A stretch of 64,000 bases of DNA from Corynebacterium glucuronolyticum DSM 44120. Lineage in GTDB: Bacteria; Actinomycetota; Actinomycetes; Mycobacteriales; Mycobacteriaceae. Location: assembly GCF_030440595.1 (NCBI RefSeq), contig NZ_CP047452.1, forward strand, positions 2,666,001 through 2,730,000, given 5' to 3'. Positions within the stretch are counted from its first letter, which is position 1. Each line of letters opens with the position of its first letter. This document shows, piece by piece, positions 17,994 through 26,733 of this stretch. The notes below the pieces were generated by a model that saw only the letters and a list, made by a program, of their open reading frames with translations, searched no databases and was not told the origin of the DNA. The position numbers were made by a program, and so were the translations under genes.

Positions 17994-19820
17994 GTGCAGA
18001 TTCAAAGGAAAACCTTGAACCCGACAAGGCGGGTGCCTATACTCGCCTTCCTTGTCGCCATCGCAATGGTGGCGGCCATGATGGTGGCCGCACCTCGCGT
18101 CCTCGATGTCACCCGCACCGCCGGATCCACCGACGTCACAAACGATAGCCAGTCACTTGCTGCAGGACGGTCAGTGACCGTCCCCGATGCCGCCATAGCC
18201 TCCCAGGGCGAGGCCGGCGACAAGACGGTGAAGGAATTCCACAATGACAAGGAATTCTCCATGTTCGCCCTCACGTGGAAGGGCGACGCCAACTTCGGCG
18301 TGTTCTTCCGCGCCAAGCGTGCCGACGGCTCGTGGTCCGAGTGGTACGATGCCGACCCACTTGACGTGCCCACTCAGGGCACCAACGGCACCGAGCCGAT
18401 CTACGTGGAGCCCACGCACGACATCCAGGTGTCCATGAACAACGTGGACTTCAACAACCCGGACACCATGAACACCATGGAGGTCCACTTCATCGACGGT
18501 GGCGAGGGGCTCACAGGCGACCAGTCCACCATCGACTTGGCGGCAGCCCAGACTGGCATCCCGAAGGTGATCAGCCGCAGTGGTTGGGGCGCAGGCGACA
18601 AGGGCTGCAACGTCACCTACGACGACAAGGTTTCCGCCATCACCATCCACCACACCGCAGGCTCCAATAACTACACCCCAGGCCAGGCCGCCGGCATCGT
18701 CCGCGGTATCTGGAACTACCATGCCAACACGCTCGGCTGGTGCGACATCGGATACAACGCGCTGGTGGATAAGTACGGCAACATTTACGAAGGCCGCAAG
18801 GGCGGCTTCACCAAGGCCGTACAGGGCGCCCACGCAGGTGGCTTCAACCAGAACACCTGGGGCATCTCCATGATGGGTAACTACACCACCGTGAACCCCA
18901 CACAGGACACCATCGACGCCGTCGGGCAGCTCGCCGGCTGGCGCGCCGCCGTCGCCGGATTCGATCCCACCGGCTACAGCACACACACCTCTGAGGGCAC
19001 GAGCTACACCAAGTACCCGATGGGTCAGTCCGTGCGCCTGCCCAACATCTTCGCGCACCGCGACGTGGGCAACACCACGTGCCCCGGCGATGCCGGATAT
19101 GCGCGGATGGATGAGATTCGCAGGATCGCCAAGCGGAACTACGACTACCTCGGTGGCAGCAGCAACTCCAGCCCGCTGCCCGCAGAGCCGGGTGGCACCG
19201 GCACCGGCGCCACCGGAAGCGGCGGACAGCTCGGTGAAGCCATCGACGCTGTCAAGGCGCTGAGCAACCTGTCCAGTGGCAACAACGCCACCACGGACAC
19301 GAGCAAGGCGATCATCGCCATCGGCGCGGTGGGCACCATCCTCGCGCTCGTCATCACGTTCCTGGCCAAGAACGACATGCTCCCCCAGGAGCTGAAGAAC
19401 CTCTCCAGCAAACAGCTCCTGCCCGGTCTGACGTTGAAGGACATCCCTGCACTGGGCGATAAGGTGGCCAACCTTTCCAGTGGCTCCAACCCGGAGCGGG
19501 CCAACGCCATCCGCAACCTGTCCTCCGTCATGGGTAAGGTTCTCGGCGCCGCCACCGGTGTCGTCGCCTACGCCGCCGGTACGGACACGGCGTTCCAGAC
19601 GTTCCAGAACGGCATCATCCTGGACAACCCGCGCACCGGAACGCAGGCGCTGTGGGGCAAGATCGGCGACGCCTGGGCCGCCCAGGGCTTCGATGCCGGT
19701 GCCCTCGGCCTCCCCGTGAACCAGGAGCACCCGGACGGCAACCTCATCCGCGTCGACTTCGAACACGGCTCCATCACCTACGATCCGGCCACTGACCAGA
19801 CGCAGGTGCACAACAACTAA
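17994..19820 (+). CDS. PGRP-type N-acetylmuramoyl-L-alanine amidase with LGFP repeat
   Basis: A 608-residue exported wall hydrolase starting at GTG 17994 (GGGAGC upstream). A signal anchor (residues 14-33) is followed by a beta-rich N-domain. The amidase_2/PGRP domain spans about 190-380: ISRSGWGA, the zinc ligand pair at ITIHHTAGS, GWCDIGYNALVDKYGNIYEG, and the second zinc His in IFAHRDVGNTTCPGD. A Gly/Ser-rich linker and one hydrophobic helix (about 440-460) follow. The C-terminus has an LGFP-type module (GDAWAAQGFDAGALGLP), as in the mycolyltransferase at the window start. It cleaves the bond between muramic acid and the stem peptide; the LGFP part should hold it to the arabinogalactan layer. 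This gene is a regular member of the corynebacterial wall region. Confidence 0.88.
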   Translation: MQIQRKTLNPTRRVPILAFLVAIAMVAAMMVAAPRVLDVTRTAGSTDVTNDSQSLAAGRSVTVPDAAIASQGEAGDKTVKEFHNDKEFSMFALTWKGDANFGVFFRAKRADGSWSEWYDADPLDVPTQGTNGTEPIYVEPTHDIQVSMNNVDFNNPDTMNTMEVHFIDGGEGLTGDQSTIDLAAAQTGIPKVISRSGWGAGDKGCNVTYDDKVSAITIHHTAGSNNYTPGQAAGIVRGIWNYHANTLGWCDIGYNALVDKYGNIYEGRKGGFTKAVQGAHAGGFNQNTWGISMMGNYTTVNPTQDTIDAVGQLAGWRAAVAGFDPTGYSTHTSEGTSYTKYPMGQSVRLPNIFAHRDVGNTTCPGDAGYARMDEIRRIAKRNYDYLGGSSNSSPLPAEPGGTGTGATGSGGQLGEAIDAVKALSNLSSGNNATTDTSKAIIAIGAVGTILALVITFLAKNDMLPQELKNLSSKQLLPGLTLKDIPALGDKVANLSSGSNPERANAIRNLSSVMGKVLGAATGVVAYAAGTDTAFQTFQNGIILDNPRTGTQALWGKIGDAWAAQGFDAGALGLPVNQEHPDGNLIRVDFEHGSITYDPATDQTQVHNN

Positions 19821-19895
19821 AGCGTGCCCAGCGTGCTGGGGACGTGCCCAGCGTGCTTGGCTTCGTATTCAGCTTGCTGAATACCCTCCTTGTGA

Positions 19896-19931
19896 CCGCC
19901 GCAGCCACCCTGTGTGGCTGCGGCGGATTTT
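19896..19931 (+). terminator. Terminator of the amidase gene
   Basis: A perfect 12-bp GC-rich stem (19896-19907 with 19915-19926), a 7-base loop, then ATTTTTG. It starts 76 bases past the stop, after two direct copies of cgtgcccagcgtgct. Confidence 0.88.
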
Positions 19932-19983
19932 TGCGCTTCGCGCGTGACCGTGAACAGAAGGTACAAAGATTCGGTAGCGGGAA

Positions 19984-20024
19984 TAAAAAGGGGGCCGCCC
20001 ACCCTCACGTCGGTGGGGCGACCT
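19984..20024 (-). terminator. Terminator of the paired membrane-protein genes
   Basis: A hairpin of CGCCCACC with GGTGGGGCG (one bulge), followed on the minus strand by CCCCTTTTTATT. It lies 24 bases past the stop at 20048 and converges with the amidase terminator. Confidence 0.6.
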
Positions 20025-20047
20025 TTCGGCTGTGGCTAAAAGGATCG

Positions 20048-20401
20048 CTATGACGATGCCGGGTCGTGTTGTTTGAGCCAGTCTTGGAACCGGCCGTCGG
20101 CAACGAAGGCGCCGTAGATGCAGAAGACGACGAAAAGCGTGAGGGCCCACTGCCACCAGGGAAGATAAATGATCGGTGGCACGAGGTACGCCACGGCGAA
20201 GGGCGCGAACGTGCCTTTATAAAGCACCGCTGTGTCCTGTCGTTTTGACAGCCAGACCCGCAGCGTCCAGCTGTACAGGACAAAGGCGCAAGCCACGAGC
20301 CCCCATTGCAGCCATACGAAGCGTTCAGCGCCAACGATCACTTGGTAGCCAGACCCCACGATGAGAACAGACCAGCCAATGAGCCAAATCCACCGCCACA
20401 T
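20048..20401 (-). CDS. Membrane protein, tandem paralogue A
   Basis: A 117-residue polytopic protein with four hydrophobic segments, the first starting MWRWIWLIGWSVLIV and the last ending IYGAFVADGRFQDWL. It shares both ends and the central RQDTA-x-L-x-KGTF-x-PFA block with the gene just upstream, so the two arose by tandem duplication. ATG 20401 lies four bases past the neighbour's stop, with GAGAGG upstream. The family is not recognised. The C-terminal VADGRFQ-x-W tail is likely cytosolic. Confidence 0.65.
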   Translation of the reverse strand: MWRWIWLIGWSVLIVGSGYQVIVGAERFVWLQWGLVACAFVLYSWTLRVWLSKRQDTAVLYKGTFAPFAVAYLVPPIIYLPWWQWALTLFVVFCIYGAFVADGRFQDWLKQHDPASS

Positions 20402-20405
20402 ACGA

Positions 20406-20750
20406 TTACCTCTCGTTTTCCGTTAACCAGTTCTGGAACCGGCCGTCGGCAACAAAGGCACCGTAGATAACCAGGCAGAGAAACACCGATAAGGCGAGTC
20501 CCACCCAGCCCCCGCCGGTCACGGCGAGCAGCACATAGGAGCAGGCAAACGGGGTGAATGTGCCCTTAAACAGGGCCGCTGTATCTTGCCGTCTGGGTAG
20601 CCAGCGGGCCAGTGTGACCGCATAAAAAGCGAAGACGACCGCGACAACAGCCCCCTTCACGAACGCGTAGTGCTCAGCCTCAACGATCACCTGCCATCCA
20701 ATGGCAACGATGACCACTGACCAGCCAATGAGCCAGATCCACCGCCACAT
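20406..20750 (-). CDS. Membrane protein, tandem paralogue B
   Basis: A 114-residue four-helix membrane protein from ATG 20750, preceded by GGAGG five bases upstream, which decides this start over 20765. It shares MWRWIWLIGWSV, the RRQDTA-x-L-FKGTFTPFA block and YGAFVADGRFQNWL with paralogue A. The conserved ends and diverged helices suggest both are still functional, perhaps as a heteromer. No known family. Confidence 0.65.
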   Translation of the reverse strand: MWRWIWLIGWSVVIVAIGWQVIVEAEHYAFVKGAVVAVVFAFYAVTLARWLPRRQDTAALFKGTFTPFACSYVLLAVTGGGWVGLALSVFLCLVIYGAFVADGRFQNWLTENER

Positions 20751-21155
20751 GCCAACCTCCTTCATTGCCGCCTTCGAAGTAATGCCCCGACCGGACTTTT
20801 TCTTTTAGCACCGATCTATAGACCCCAAATGGGAAGACCGTGACAACCACTGCTGCAGCAGAATCCATCTTATTGGGTTCCTTTGTATCACAGGTGGTGG
20901 TGGATGCTCGTGTGAGCGCTCTCCGCGTGCATCATCACCGGCGAAAACGAGATTATTCCCCACACCAGAACCCGACGCATTGCAGGCAAACCCAATCCTC
21001 TTCCGACGGGTCCTTACCCCCACCGGCAAGAGCGGAGAAGGATCTATAGGAGAGACTGTCACCATCGGGATAAAGCCGCATTGTGGCATCTCTACCTGAC
21101 CACATGGCAAACAGCGGGTGGCAACTCCATGAAACATGCCACGAGCGTTTGCCAC
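20751..21155. other. Gap without recognisable gene
   Basis: About 400 bases between the membrane pair and the MFS relic. Short open frames exist on both strands, but none shows a ribosome site, a domain or a composition that supports a gene. Confidence 0.4.
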
Positions 21156-22406
21156 TCAAAAACGTGGCGGGAACGTAGTGCGCCACCCCACGCCGGTTGA
21201 GCTGCCGCGGGAGGGCAACCATGCGCACCTCAGACCACCCACAAACGCATGCGTCAACGCTTTTGTGGGCCCCACTTTCCTAGGGGCAACATCGTGCACG
21301 ATGGTTACACACAGGTCCTGCTGCTTGCGCGCGAGCACGGTCAAGGAAAGGCTGCTGAGCAGGGCGGAGACGCCGAATAGCAGGTAATTGGAGCTAATTC
21401 CGAGGTTCAAATCCAAGAGCACACCGGCGAGCGTGGGCGCGACAACCGCACCGATTCGCCCGAAGCCGAGGGCCCAGCCTAGGGCGGTGCCCCGTAAGGC
21501 GGACGGGTAGAAATCTGCAACCGCCGCAATGACGAGAATCTGGGTGCCGCGCCTGCCGATGCCCGCCAAGACGAGGATCACGTAGACCGCACTGGTTGAG
21601 GGGGAAGTTAACAGCATAAGCAGTGACACACCCGCCAGGCGTGCAGCGAAGGATCCCGCTTTCACCGGCCCATAGCACACACCTGCGCAGGCGGTGAGAA
21701 TCGATCCGAGGACTGCCCCTAGGTTCAGGGGCGAGGGTAAACAGCAAAACAGCACCGAAATCGTAACCGGCTGTCTGCATGAGGCGTGGCAACCAGGTGC
21801 CCAGCCCGTACTAGGCCAGCAGCGTGACAAAGGTGGCGATCAAGAACCAGATCGTGACGGCGCGATAGGTGGGGTTGAGGAGGTCGAAGAATCGAGCGTC
21901 GCGCTGGGTTTCCCTCGATTTCTCACTGTCAGAAGGGAGGACAGCAATGGCGATGAGGAACATGCAGCGCCATCCCCAATCCGGGTCGAAGGGCACGACC
22001 CAGCGGGCGATGATCGCGGCGGTCGAACCGCCCAGTGGTACTCCGGGCATCATGACTGTGGCCCAGGCAGACACGTAACGTGCCGACACGAGGTCAGCAA
22101 TCATTGGGGAGGCGTCCGGCGAGACCGATGTCGGCTAGCTGGCACATAGTAGCAAACATGCAGGGGCCGGGGGCGAATGCGGACAGCGTCGTGACGGAGC
22201 CGATAACAGCAGCTTTGCGGCCAATGAGGGCGGCCCCACCACCATCGACCCGATTGAGCCGAGCGCGGCTTGCGTCAGCCCCCGCTCGTGCGCAAGGGCG
22301 GTTTGCACCGTTCCATAGACGATAAGGTCATAGCCGTCGAAGACGGCGGGCAGTTTTTCCCGCTCAGGCCGAGCACCTGCGGCCCCGCAGGGCGGACGTG
22401 TTCCAT
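21156..22406 (-). pseudogene. MFS aromatic-acid/H+ symporter relic
   Basis: The minus strand still encodes most of a major-facilitator transporter, split over several frames. FDGYDLIVYGT near 22340 (TM1 signature of the AAHS aromatic acid/H+ symporters) is followed in another frame by LVSARYVSAWATVMMPGVPL and GWRCMFLIAIAVLPSDSEKS (22104-21811), then RLMQTAGYDFGAVLLF, and then, in yet another frame, GRRGTQILVIAAVADFYPSA and FGRIGAVVAPTLAGVLLDLN (21830-21320). At least four frame changes are needed, so no functional product is possible. The ATG at 22406 may be the old start. Such carriers import benzoate or hydroxybenzoates; no catabolic genes remain nearby. Confidence 0.8.
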
Positions 22407-22636
22407 CTTGAATGTGGTGAAGGTCGCACCCGCCCCACGATGCCCATCAGGGAACGAGCAGATCAGGCCGGCGTCGAAAAGCTAACTCCGAAACGGAACA
22501 CCACCTCTTCCATTACCGACGAACCGCAACCGTTACCCCCGCTCAGCATTTTTCCGTAGTGCGGAACTGATCCTTATGCCCACTATGCGGGAGACGACGG
22601 GGTGGATGTGGCGCCCGTAGGATACGATGCTTATTT

Positions 22637-24385
22637 ATGGGAGAGCCTTTTTACCACACCGTCATCGGTCTCGCGCGCGCACTGTTCAAGGCCCAGGGCC
22701 TGAAGTTCACGGTCAGCGGCTGGGAGAACGTGCCCAAGGATGGTGGCGCGGTCATCGCCGTGAACCACACCGGCTACCTGGACTTTATGTACGCAGGCAT
22801 TCCGTTTCGCCTGCACAAGCGGTACGTGCGGTACATGGCGAAGGCGGAGGCTTTTAAAAATCCGTTCGTGGGCGGAATTCTGCGCGGGATGAAGCACATC
22901 CCCGTGGACAGGATCGATGGGCACACCTCGCTGGAGGCGGCCGTCGATGCGCTGAAGCGCGGGGAGCTCGTGGGGATCTTCCCGGAATCGACGGTATCGC
23001 AAAGTTTTGAGATTAAATCGATTCGGTCGGGGGCGGTGCGGATGTCGGCGGAGTCCGGCACGCCGATCATCCCCGTCATCATGTTCGGCTCGCAGCGGGT
23101 GCTGACGAAGGGACACAAGGCCAACCTCGGCCGCAGTCACACGCCGATCCACATCCGGGTGCTGCCGGGCTGGCAGTCGACGGCGACGACCCCGGAGGAG
23201 GTGCAGGCCGACAAGGAGAAGCTGCGCACCCAGATGCAGGAAGGCTTGAACCAGGTCATCGCCGAGTACGAGGAGAAGGAGGGGCCACTGCCCCACGAGT
23301 ACTGGGTGCCCGCCCGATTCGGTGGAACCGCACCGACGCTGGAGGAAGCGGAGGCCGACTACAAGAAGATCGAGGAGGAAAGGTCTCGCGTGCGCACGCT
23401 GAGGGATGATTTGAAGGCCATAAGTGCGTCGATAAGCACAAAGACCAAAGAGCTGTACGGCGAAGCAGCATCGGAGGAGAACCTCCGGAAAGCGAAGGCT
23501 CACCTGGACAAACTCCTCGGAGACGTGTCTGAGGGCCTGAGCGAAGGGCAGGACAAGATCGCTGCCGCCCGCGCGGAGATCCGCGAGGCCTGGGAAAACG
23601 GTTCCAAGAAGCTTTCCGACGACTCCCTGGTTGCGCTCGCCTTGCAGGCCAAGCAGGTCTACTCCAAGCTTCCTTTTGTGCTGCCCAAGACGATTGAGCT
23701 CATTTCCTGCGACGTCGACGGCACCATCCTGCGGAGCGATCACACCGTTTCTGAGCGGACCGCGGCGGCGCTGGATGCCGCGCCCGTGCCGGTTATTTTG
23801 GCGACCGGGCGGCCGCGCGACAAGATCGACGAGGTCGTGAACCAGCTGCCGTTTAAGCCCCTGTGCGTGCTGGCCAACGGCGCCATGATCTGGGACTCCG
23901 CCACCGACACCGTGCTCTACCAGGCGGAATTTTCCGACGCCGACATCCAATTCATTGATTCCTGCGTACGCGCCGTGAGCGACGACGCGGCGATCGCCTG
24001 GTCCGGGAAGGTGAAGTGCCTCGTCTCCGACGACCAGTTCACCTCCGCCGAGCTGTGCGCCGACATTTCCGGGCGCGTCGGTGACCGCGCGACCGTGACG
24101 TGGTCGGCGGAGGGTGGCTTCGCCGAGATTTCCGTGCCCGGCGTGAGCAAGGCAACCGGCGTCGCCCGCATCCTCGAGGAGAAGGGCATCAACCCCAGGA
24201 ACGTCCTCGCCTTCGGCGATATGCCCAACGACATTGAGCTTTTCGAGCTCGTGGGGACCTCCGTTGCCATGGGCAATGCCGTCCCCGAGGCCGTGGAAAA
24301 GGCAACGCTGGCCACCGCCGCCAACGAGGAGGACGGCGTGGCGCTTGTGGTGGAGCGGCTGACGAAGAAGCTGCAGAGTAATTAG
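22637..24385 (+). CDS. PlsC-like acyltransferase fused to a HAD phosphatase
   Basis: A 582-residue two-domain protein. Residues 1-230 are a 1-acylglycerol-3-phosphate O-acyltransferase (PlsC) domain, with NHTGYLD (43-49) as the H-x4-D catalytic motif and FPESTVS near 115 as the substrate motif. A charged helical linker (about 235-345) leads to a Cof-type HAD phosphatase: SCDVDGTI near 357 (nucleophile and acid Asp), ILATGRPRDK, and [11 protein letters not shown] near 527 (metal Asp). The HAD half resembles the separate HAD gene beside serS at 61863. Acylation of lysophosphatidate and a phosphatase step in one chain suggests a role in phospholipid or glycolipid assembly, but the HAD substrate is open. 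ATG 22637 fits the start of the acyltransferase domain. Confidence 0.85.
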   Translation: MGEPFYHTVIGLARALFKAQGLKFTVSGWENVPKDGGAVIAVNHTGYLDFMYAGIPFRLHKRYVRYMAKAEAFKNPFVGGILRGMKHIPVDRIDGHTSLEAAVDALKRGELVGIFPESTVSQSFEIKSIRSGAVRMSAESGTPIIPVIMFGSQRVLTKGHKANLGRSHTPIHIRVLPGWQSTATTPEEVQADKEKLRTQMQEGLNQVIAEYEEKEGPLPHEYWVPARFGGTAPTLEEAEADYKKIEEERSRVRTLRDDLKAISASISTKTKELYGEAASEENLRKAKAHLDKLLGDVSEGLSEGQDKIAAARAEIREAWENGSKKLSDDSLVALALQAKQVYSKLPFVLPKTIELISCDVDGTILRSDHTVSERTAAALDAAPVPVILATGRPRDKIDEVVNQLPFKPLCVLANGAMIWDSATDTVLYQAEFSDADIQFIDSCVRAVSDDAAIAWSGKVKCLVSDDQFTSAELCADISGRVGDRATVTWSAEGGFAEISVPGVSKATGVARILEEKGINPRNVLAFGDMPNDIELFELVGTSVAMGNAVPEAVEKATLATAANEEDGVALVVERLTKKLQSN

Positions 24386-24398
24386 AAAACTCCGCGGG

Positions 24399-24441
24399 GA
24401 GTTGTTTTAAACAACTCCGGCGCGAGTTTATTAAAAACTCG
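24399..24441. repeat. Double palindrome, copy 1 of a local repeat family
   Basis: Two adjoining palindromes: GAGTTGTTT/AAACAACTC (24399-24417) and CGAGTTT/AAACTCG (24423-24441). They lie 14 bases past the acyltransferase-HAD stop, so they may end its transcript. Degenerate copies follow at 24509 and 24645. Confidence 0.6.
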
Positions 24442-24508
24442 AGGTGCGGTAGCCACATTCGTTTCTGCAGGACACAGCCTGACCTGGTCAAATCGAACGC
24501 CTGGCGGA

Positions 24509-24550
24509 GAGTTGTTTCAAACAGCTTTGGCAGGAGTTTTTAGAAAACTC
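24509..24550. repeat. Double palindrome, copy 2
   Basis: The same layout as copy 1, with mismatches: GAGTTGTTT-C-AAACAGCTT (24509-24527), then GAGTTTTTAGAAAACTC (24534-24550). The distance from copy 1 is 110 bases. Confidence 0.55.
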
Positions 24551-24644
24551 TAGATGTGAAGGGGTGGCGCTTTTCACAGAAGTTCGATGTGAACTGGGCA
24601 TATCCAACAAATTACGGCGATACCACTACAAACAATTCTCGCAT

Positions 24645-24661
24645 GAGTTGTTGGAAAACTC
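24645..24661. repeat. Partial palindrome, copy 3
   Basis: GAGTTGTTGGAAAACTC combines the left arm of the first palindrome with the right arm of the second, as expected for a deletion derivative of the unit. The gap 24386-24736 holds no gene. Confidence 0.45.
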
Positions 24662-24736
24662 GCCTTTGCCGGGGCAAGTAAAGAAACAACTTTCTCCTGA
24701 TACGTTCACGTCGCTCACAACGGAAACGAGCAAAAT

Positions 24737-25420
24737 CTATTTTTCTCCCCAGGTCACAGGCGGATCACCAAGCAGTCTCTTCGTTGACCGAATTACGAAG
24801 TAGCCGAAGGTGGCATTCCCGCCGGCTCCAACTGCAGCCCCCAGCGCGAGAGGCAACTGCTTACCGAGGACGAGAAGCCCCTGTTTGGTGCCATATTTTG
24901 TGATGAAACGGGGGCCCAAGACCTTGTTAGCAGCCTTAATTGCATCCATCGGAATCGAATTGACTATGGTCTTTGACCAGTACGGAACGGTCTTTTTTCC
25001 AAGGGCCTGCGTGACCGTCGATGTGCCCGAATTTCCCAACAACGCAGTAAGGACGAGAAACCGACGACGTTCATGATCCTCGACATCAACACCGTAAATC
25101 TCCGCCGTCGAAAGCACATACAGGATGGAAAGCTCCAGGAAAGTGGCAAAATCGGCCATCGCGACGGGAAGCTGCACCGCCCCATTAGGGACAACAGCTG
25201 CCGCTCCCGCGCCGGTGCCGGATGCGGTTACGGAGGTGACGTAATAGCGATTAAGGCGCGTTAGGAGCTGCTCAGGAGACTCGTTCTTGTGAACTCGGCG
25301 GAGACGCTCAACCGTTTTTAATGCCAAGGGCTGCTGTTTTTGCAGGGCCGTGGTGAAACCGTCGCCAAGCCAAGCCTTTACCGCGTCGGTGCTGATCTTA
25401 TTACGCGCTTTGTCTGCCAC
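24737..25420 (-). CDS. EcsC-like membrane-associated protein
   Basis: About 227 residues from GTG 25420, chosen because AAGAAAGGGG lies eight bases upstream; an earlier GTG at 25465 lacks a site. The arrangement resembles the EcsC family: an N-terminal helical part, a Gly/Ala-rich segment (TASGTGAGAAAVVPNG), a hydrophobic stretch with DFATFLELSILYVLSTAEIYG, and a C-terminal Gly-rich membrane-like helix (LALGAAVGAGGNATFGYFVI). The role of EcsC proteins is poorly defined (originally linked to an ABC exporter locus). It stands alone, with the protease gene 23 bases past... upstream in the same direction ending at 25488. Confidence 0.6.
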   Translation of the reverse strand: MADKARNKISTDAVKAWLGDGFTTALQKQQPLALKTVERLRRVHKNESPEQLLTRLNRYYVTSVTASGTGAGAAAVVPNGAVQLPVAMADFATFLELSILYVLSTAEIYGVDVEDHERRRFLVLTALLGNSGTSTVTQALGKKTVPYWSKTIVNSIPMDAIKAANKVLGPRFITKYGTKQGLLVLGKQLPLALGAAVGAGGNATFGYFVIRSTKRLLGDPPVTWGEK

Positions 25421-25487
25421 CGGTGAGAACCCCTTTCTTTCTCCCCTTATTGTAGGCAAGACCACTCCTCTGCGCGGACCGACGAAA

Positions 25488-26585
25488 CTAATTCACATAC
25501 TGCAGTTCCATCCCGGCGAGAACCGGCTGCAGCAAGGAGAAATCCGCCAGGAAATCATGCGCCTCACCAGTGGTGAAGGTGGGCGAACCGGATAGCGCAC
25601 CGATGATGGCGACGGTGCCGTCGTCACGCGGGGCGTAGAGCACTCCACCACTATCGCCTGGCATGGTGTAGAGGTTGACGCGGACAAAGGAATCATTGGC
25701 CGCGATGACGGAGCCGCACGTTATTTCCGTGCGGTAACCCATCTTGCATACCTGCTGGCCAGGGACGAGGTCCTCGGGAGCACGCACAGAGGTTGCCTGG
25801 TAGACGTTGGCGATAAGCGGGTTCACTGCGGCGGACGGCTCCGCGCTGATGAGGAAAAGCGCAACATCGGTGTCGAAGCCGAAGGGCGAATCGGCGGTCG
25901 GCTTCCCCGCCGTCTGCCGGACAGTAATGCTGCCGAGCCTAACCAGCTGCGGGGAACCAGCGGGCTGCCAGTACACCTCAGTATGATTCTCTTCGGCGCA
26001 ATGACCAGCGGTAATGCCGTACGTGTCGCCGCTTTCGGGGTTGCGCGCAAAACCGGTCAGGGTGCAGGCGGTATTGTCCCCGGTTTGCGGGTCGCGGAGA
26101 AGGATCGTCATGCCGGCTGTGGGGTTATCCCACGTGTACCAGTTATTGTCGGCATAGCCTGCCGTTTCATACACCGGGTAGGTGCGGATCATCGCCTGAT
26201 TCTGCTCCAGAAAACCCACCTCGTAGCGGTGCAGGAGCAAACCATTATCCGTTGCGATCCGCGCGATGTCGGCAGCGGTAAGGTCATCGAAGGTCTCCGG
26301 AACATCCGTCGGGTCGGGATCTTCCACGACGTAGCCGCGCCCGTAACTGTACTCTTCGGTGGGCCCATCGGTGGAGGCACCCGTATCGGGATGAGCGTCG
26401 CTGCGCTGCTGCTCAGCGGCGGGTGGCCGAGGTGGCTCGGGGGTTGGCGAGGAAGCGACGCTGGATGGAATTGATGGTGGTAGCGCGGTGTCCTGTGGCT
26501 CGCGATCGGGCTGGGTGGCGACAAAAGTTGCCACGATAAGGGCGGCGATGACAATGGTCGCCGCGACAAGAGCGCTGCGTCGCAT
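25488..26585 (-). CDS. Secreted chymotrypsin-fold serine protease
   Basis: A 365-residue exported protease. An N-terminal signal/anchor helix (3-24), a Pro/Ser/Thr-rich linker (25-75) and a pro-segment precede the catalytic domain. The triad is complete: GITAGHC (His195), GFDTDVALF (Asp240) and MPGDSGG (Ser312). Cys pairs near 174/196 and 280/290 fit the usual disulfides. It is not closely similar to the protease at 14359 and lacks its Ser/Glu-rich pro-region. It probably acts at the cell surface or in the medium; the substrate is unknown. Confidence 0.83.
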   Translation of the reverse strand: MRRSALVAATIVIAALIVATFVATQPDREPQDTALPPSIPSSVASSPTPEPPRPPAAEQQRSDAHPDTGASTDGPTEEYSYGRGYVVEDPDPTDVPETFDDLTAADIARIATDNGLLLHRYEVGFLEQNQAMIRTYPVYETAGYADNNWYTWDNPTAGMTILLRDPQTGDNTACTLTGFARNPESGDTYGITAGHCAEENHTEVYWQPAGSPQLVRLGSITVRQTAGKPTADSPFGFDTDVALFLISAEPSAAVNPLIANVYQATSVRAPEDLVPGQQVCKMGYRTEITCGSVIAANDSFVRVNLYTMPGDSGGVLYAPRDDGTVAIIGALSGSPTFTTGEAHDFLADFSLLQPVLAGMELQYVN

Positions 26586-26733
26586 TCCATCACCTCCTCT
26601 ACCGCCACACTATATTGGCGTGCGCGACATGTGATGAAAACCCGAGGATAGCAGATGTGGCGAGCAGAGAGTGACGGAGGCAACTAACGGCAACAAGAAG
26701 CCGTCGCCAAGCAAAAAATTTAGAGTGGGAAAC

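Noticed and set aside
18171..19811. 546-codon open frame on the minus strand
   Set aside because: Shadow of the amidase gene, which has signal peptide, catalytic motifs, LGFP repeat and terminator.
22631..23950. 439-codon minus-strand frame
   Set aside because: Mirror of the acyltransferase-HAD fusion; low-complexity Arg/Val-rich product without motifs.
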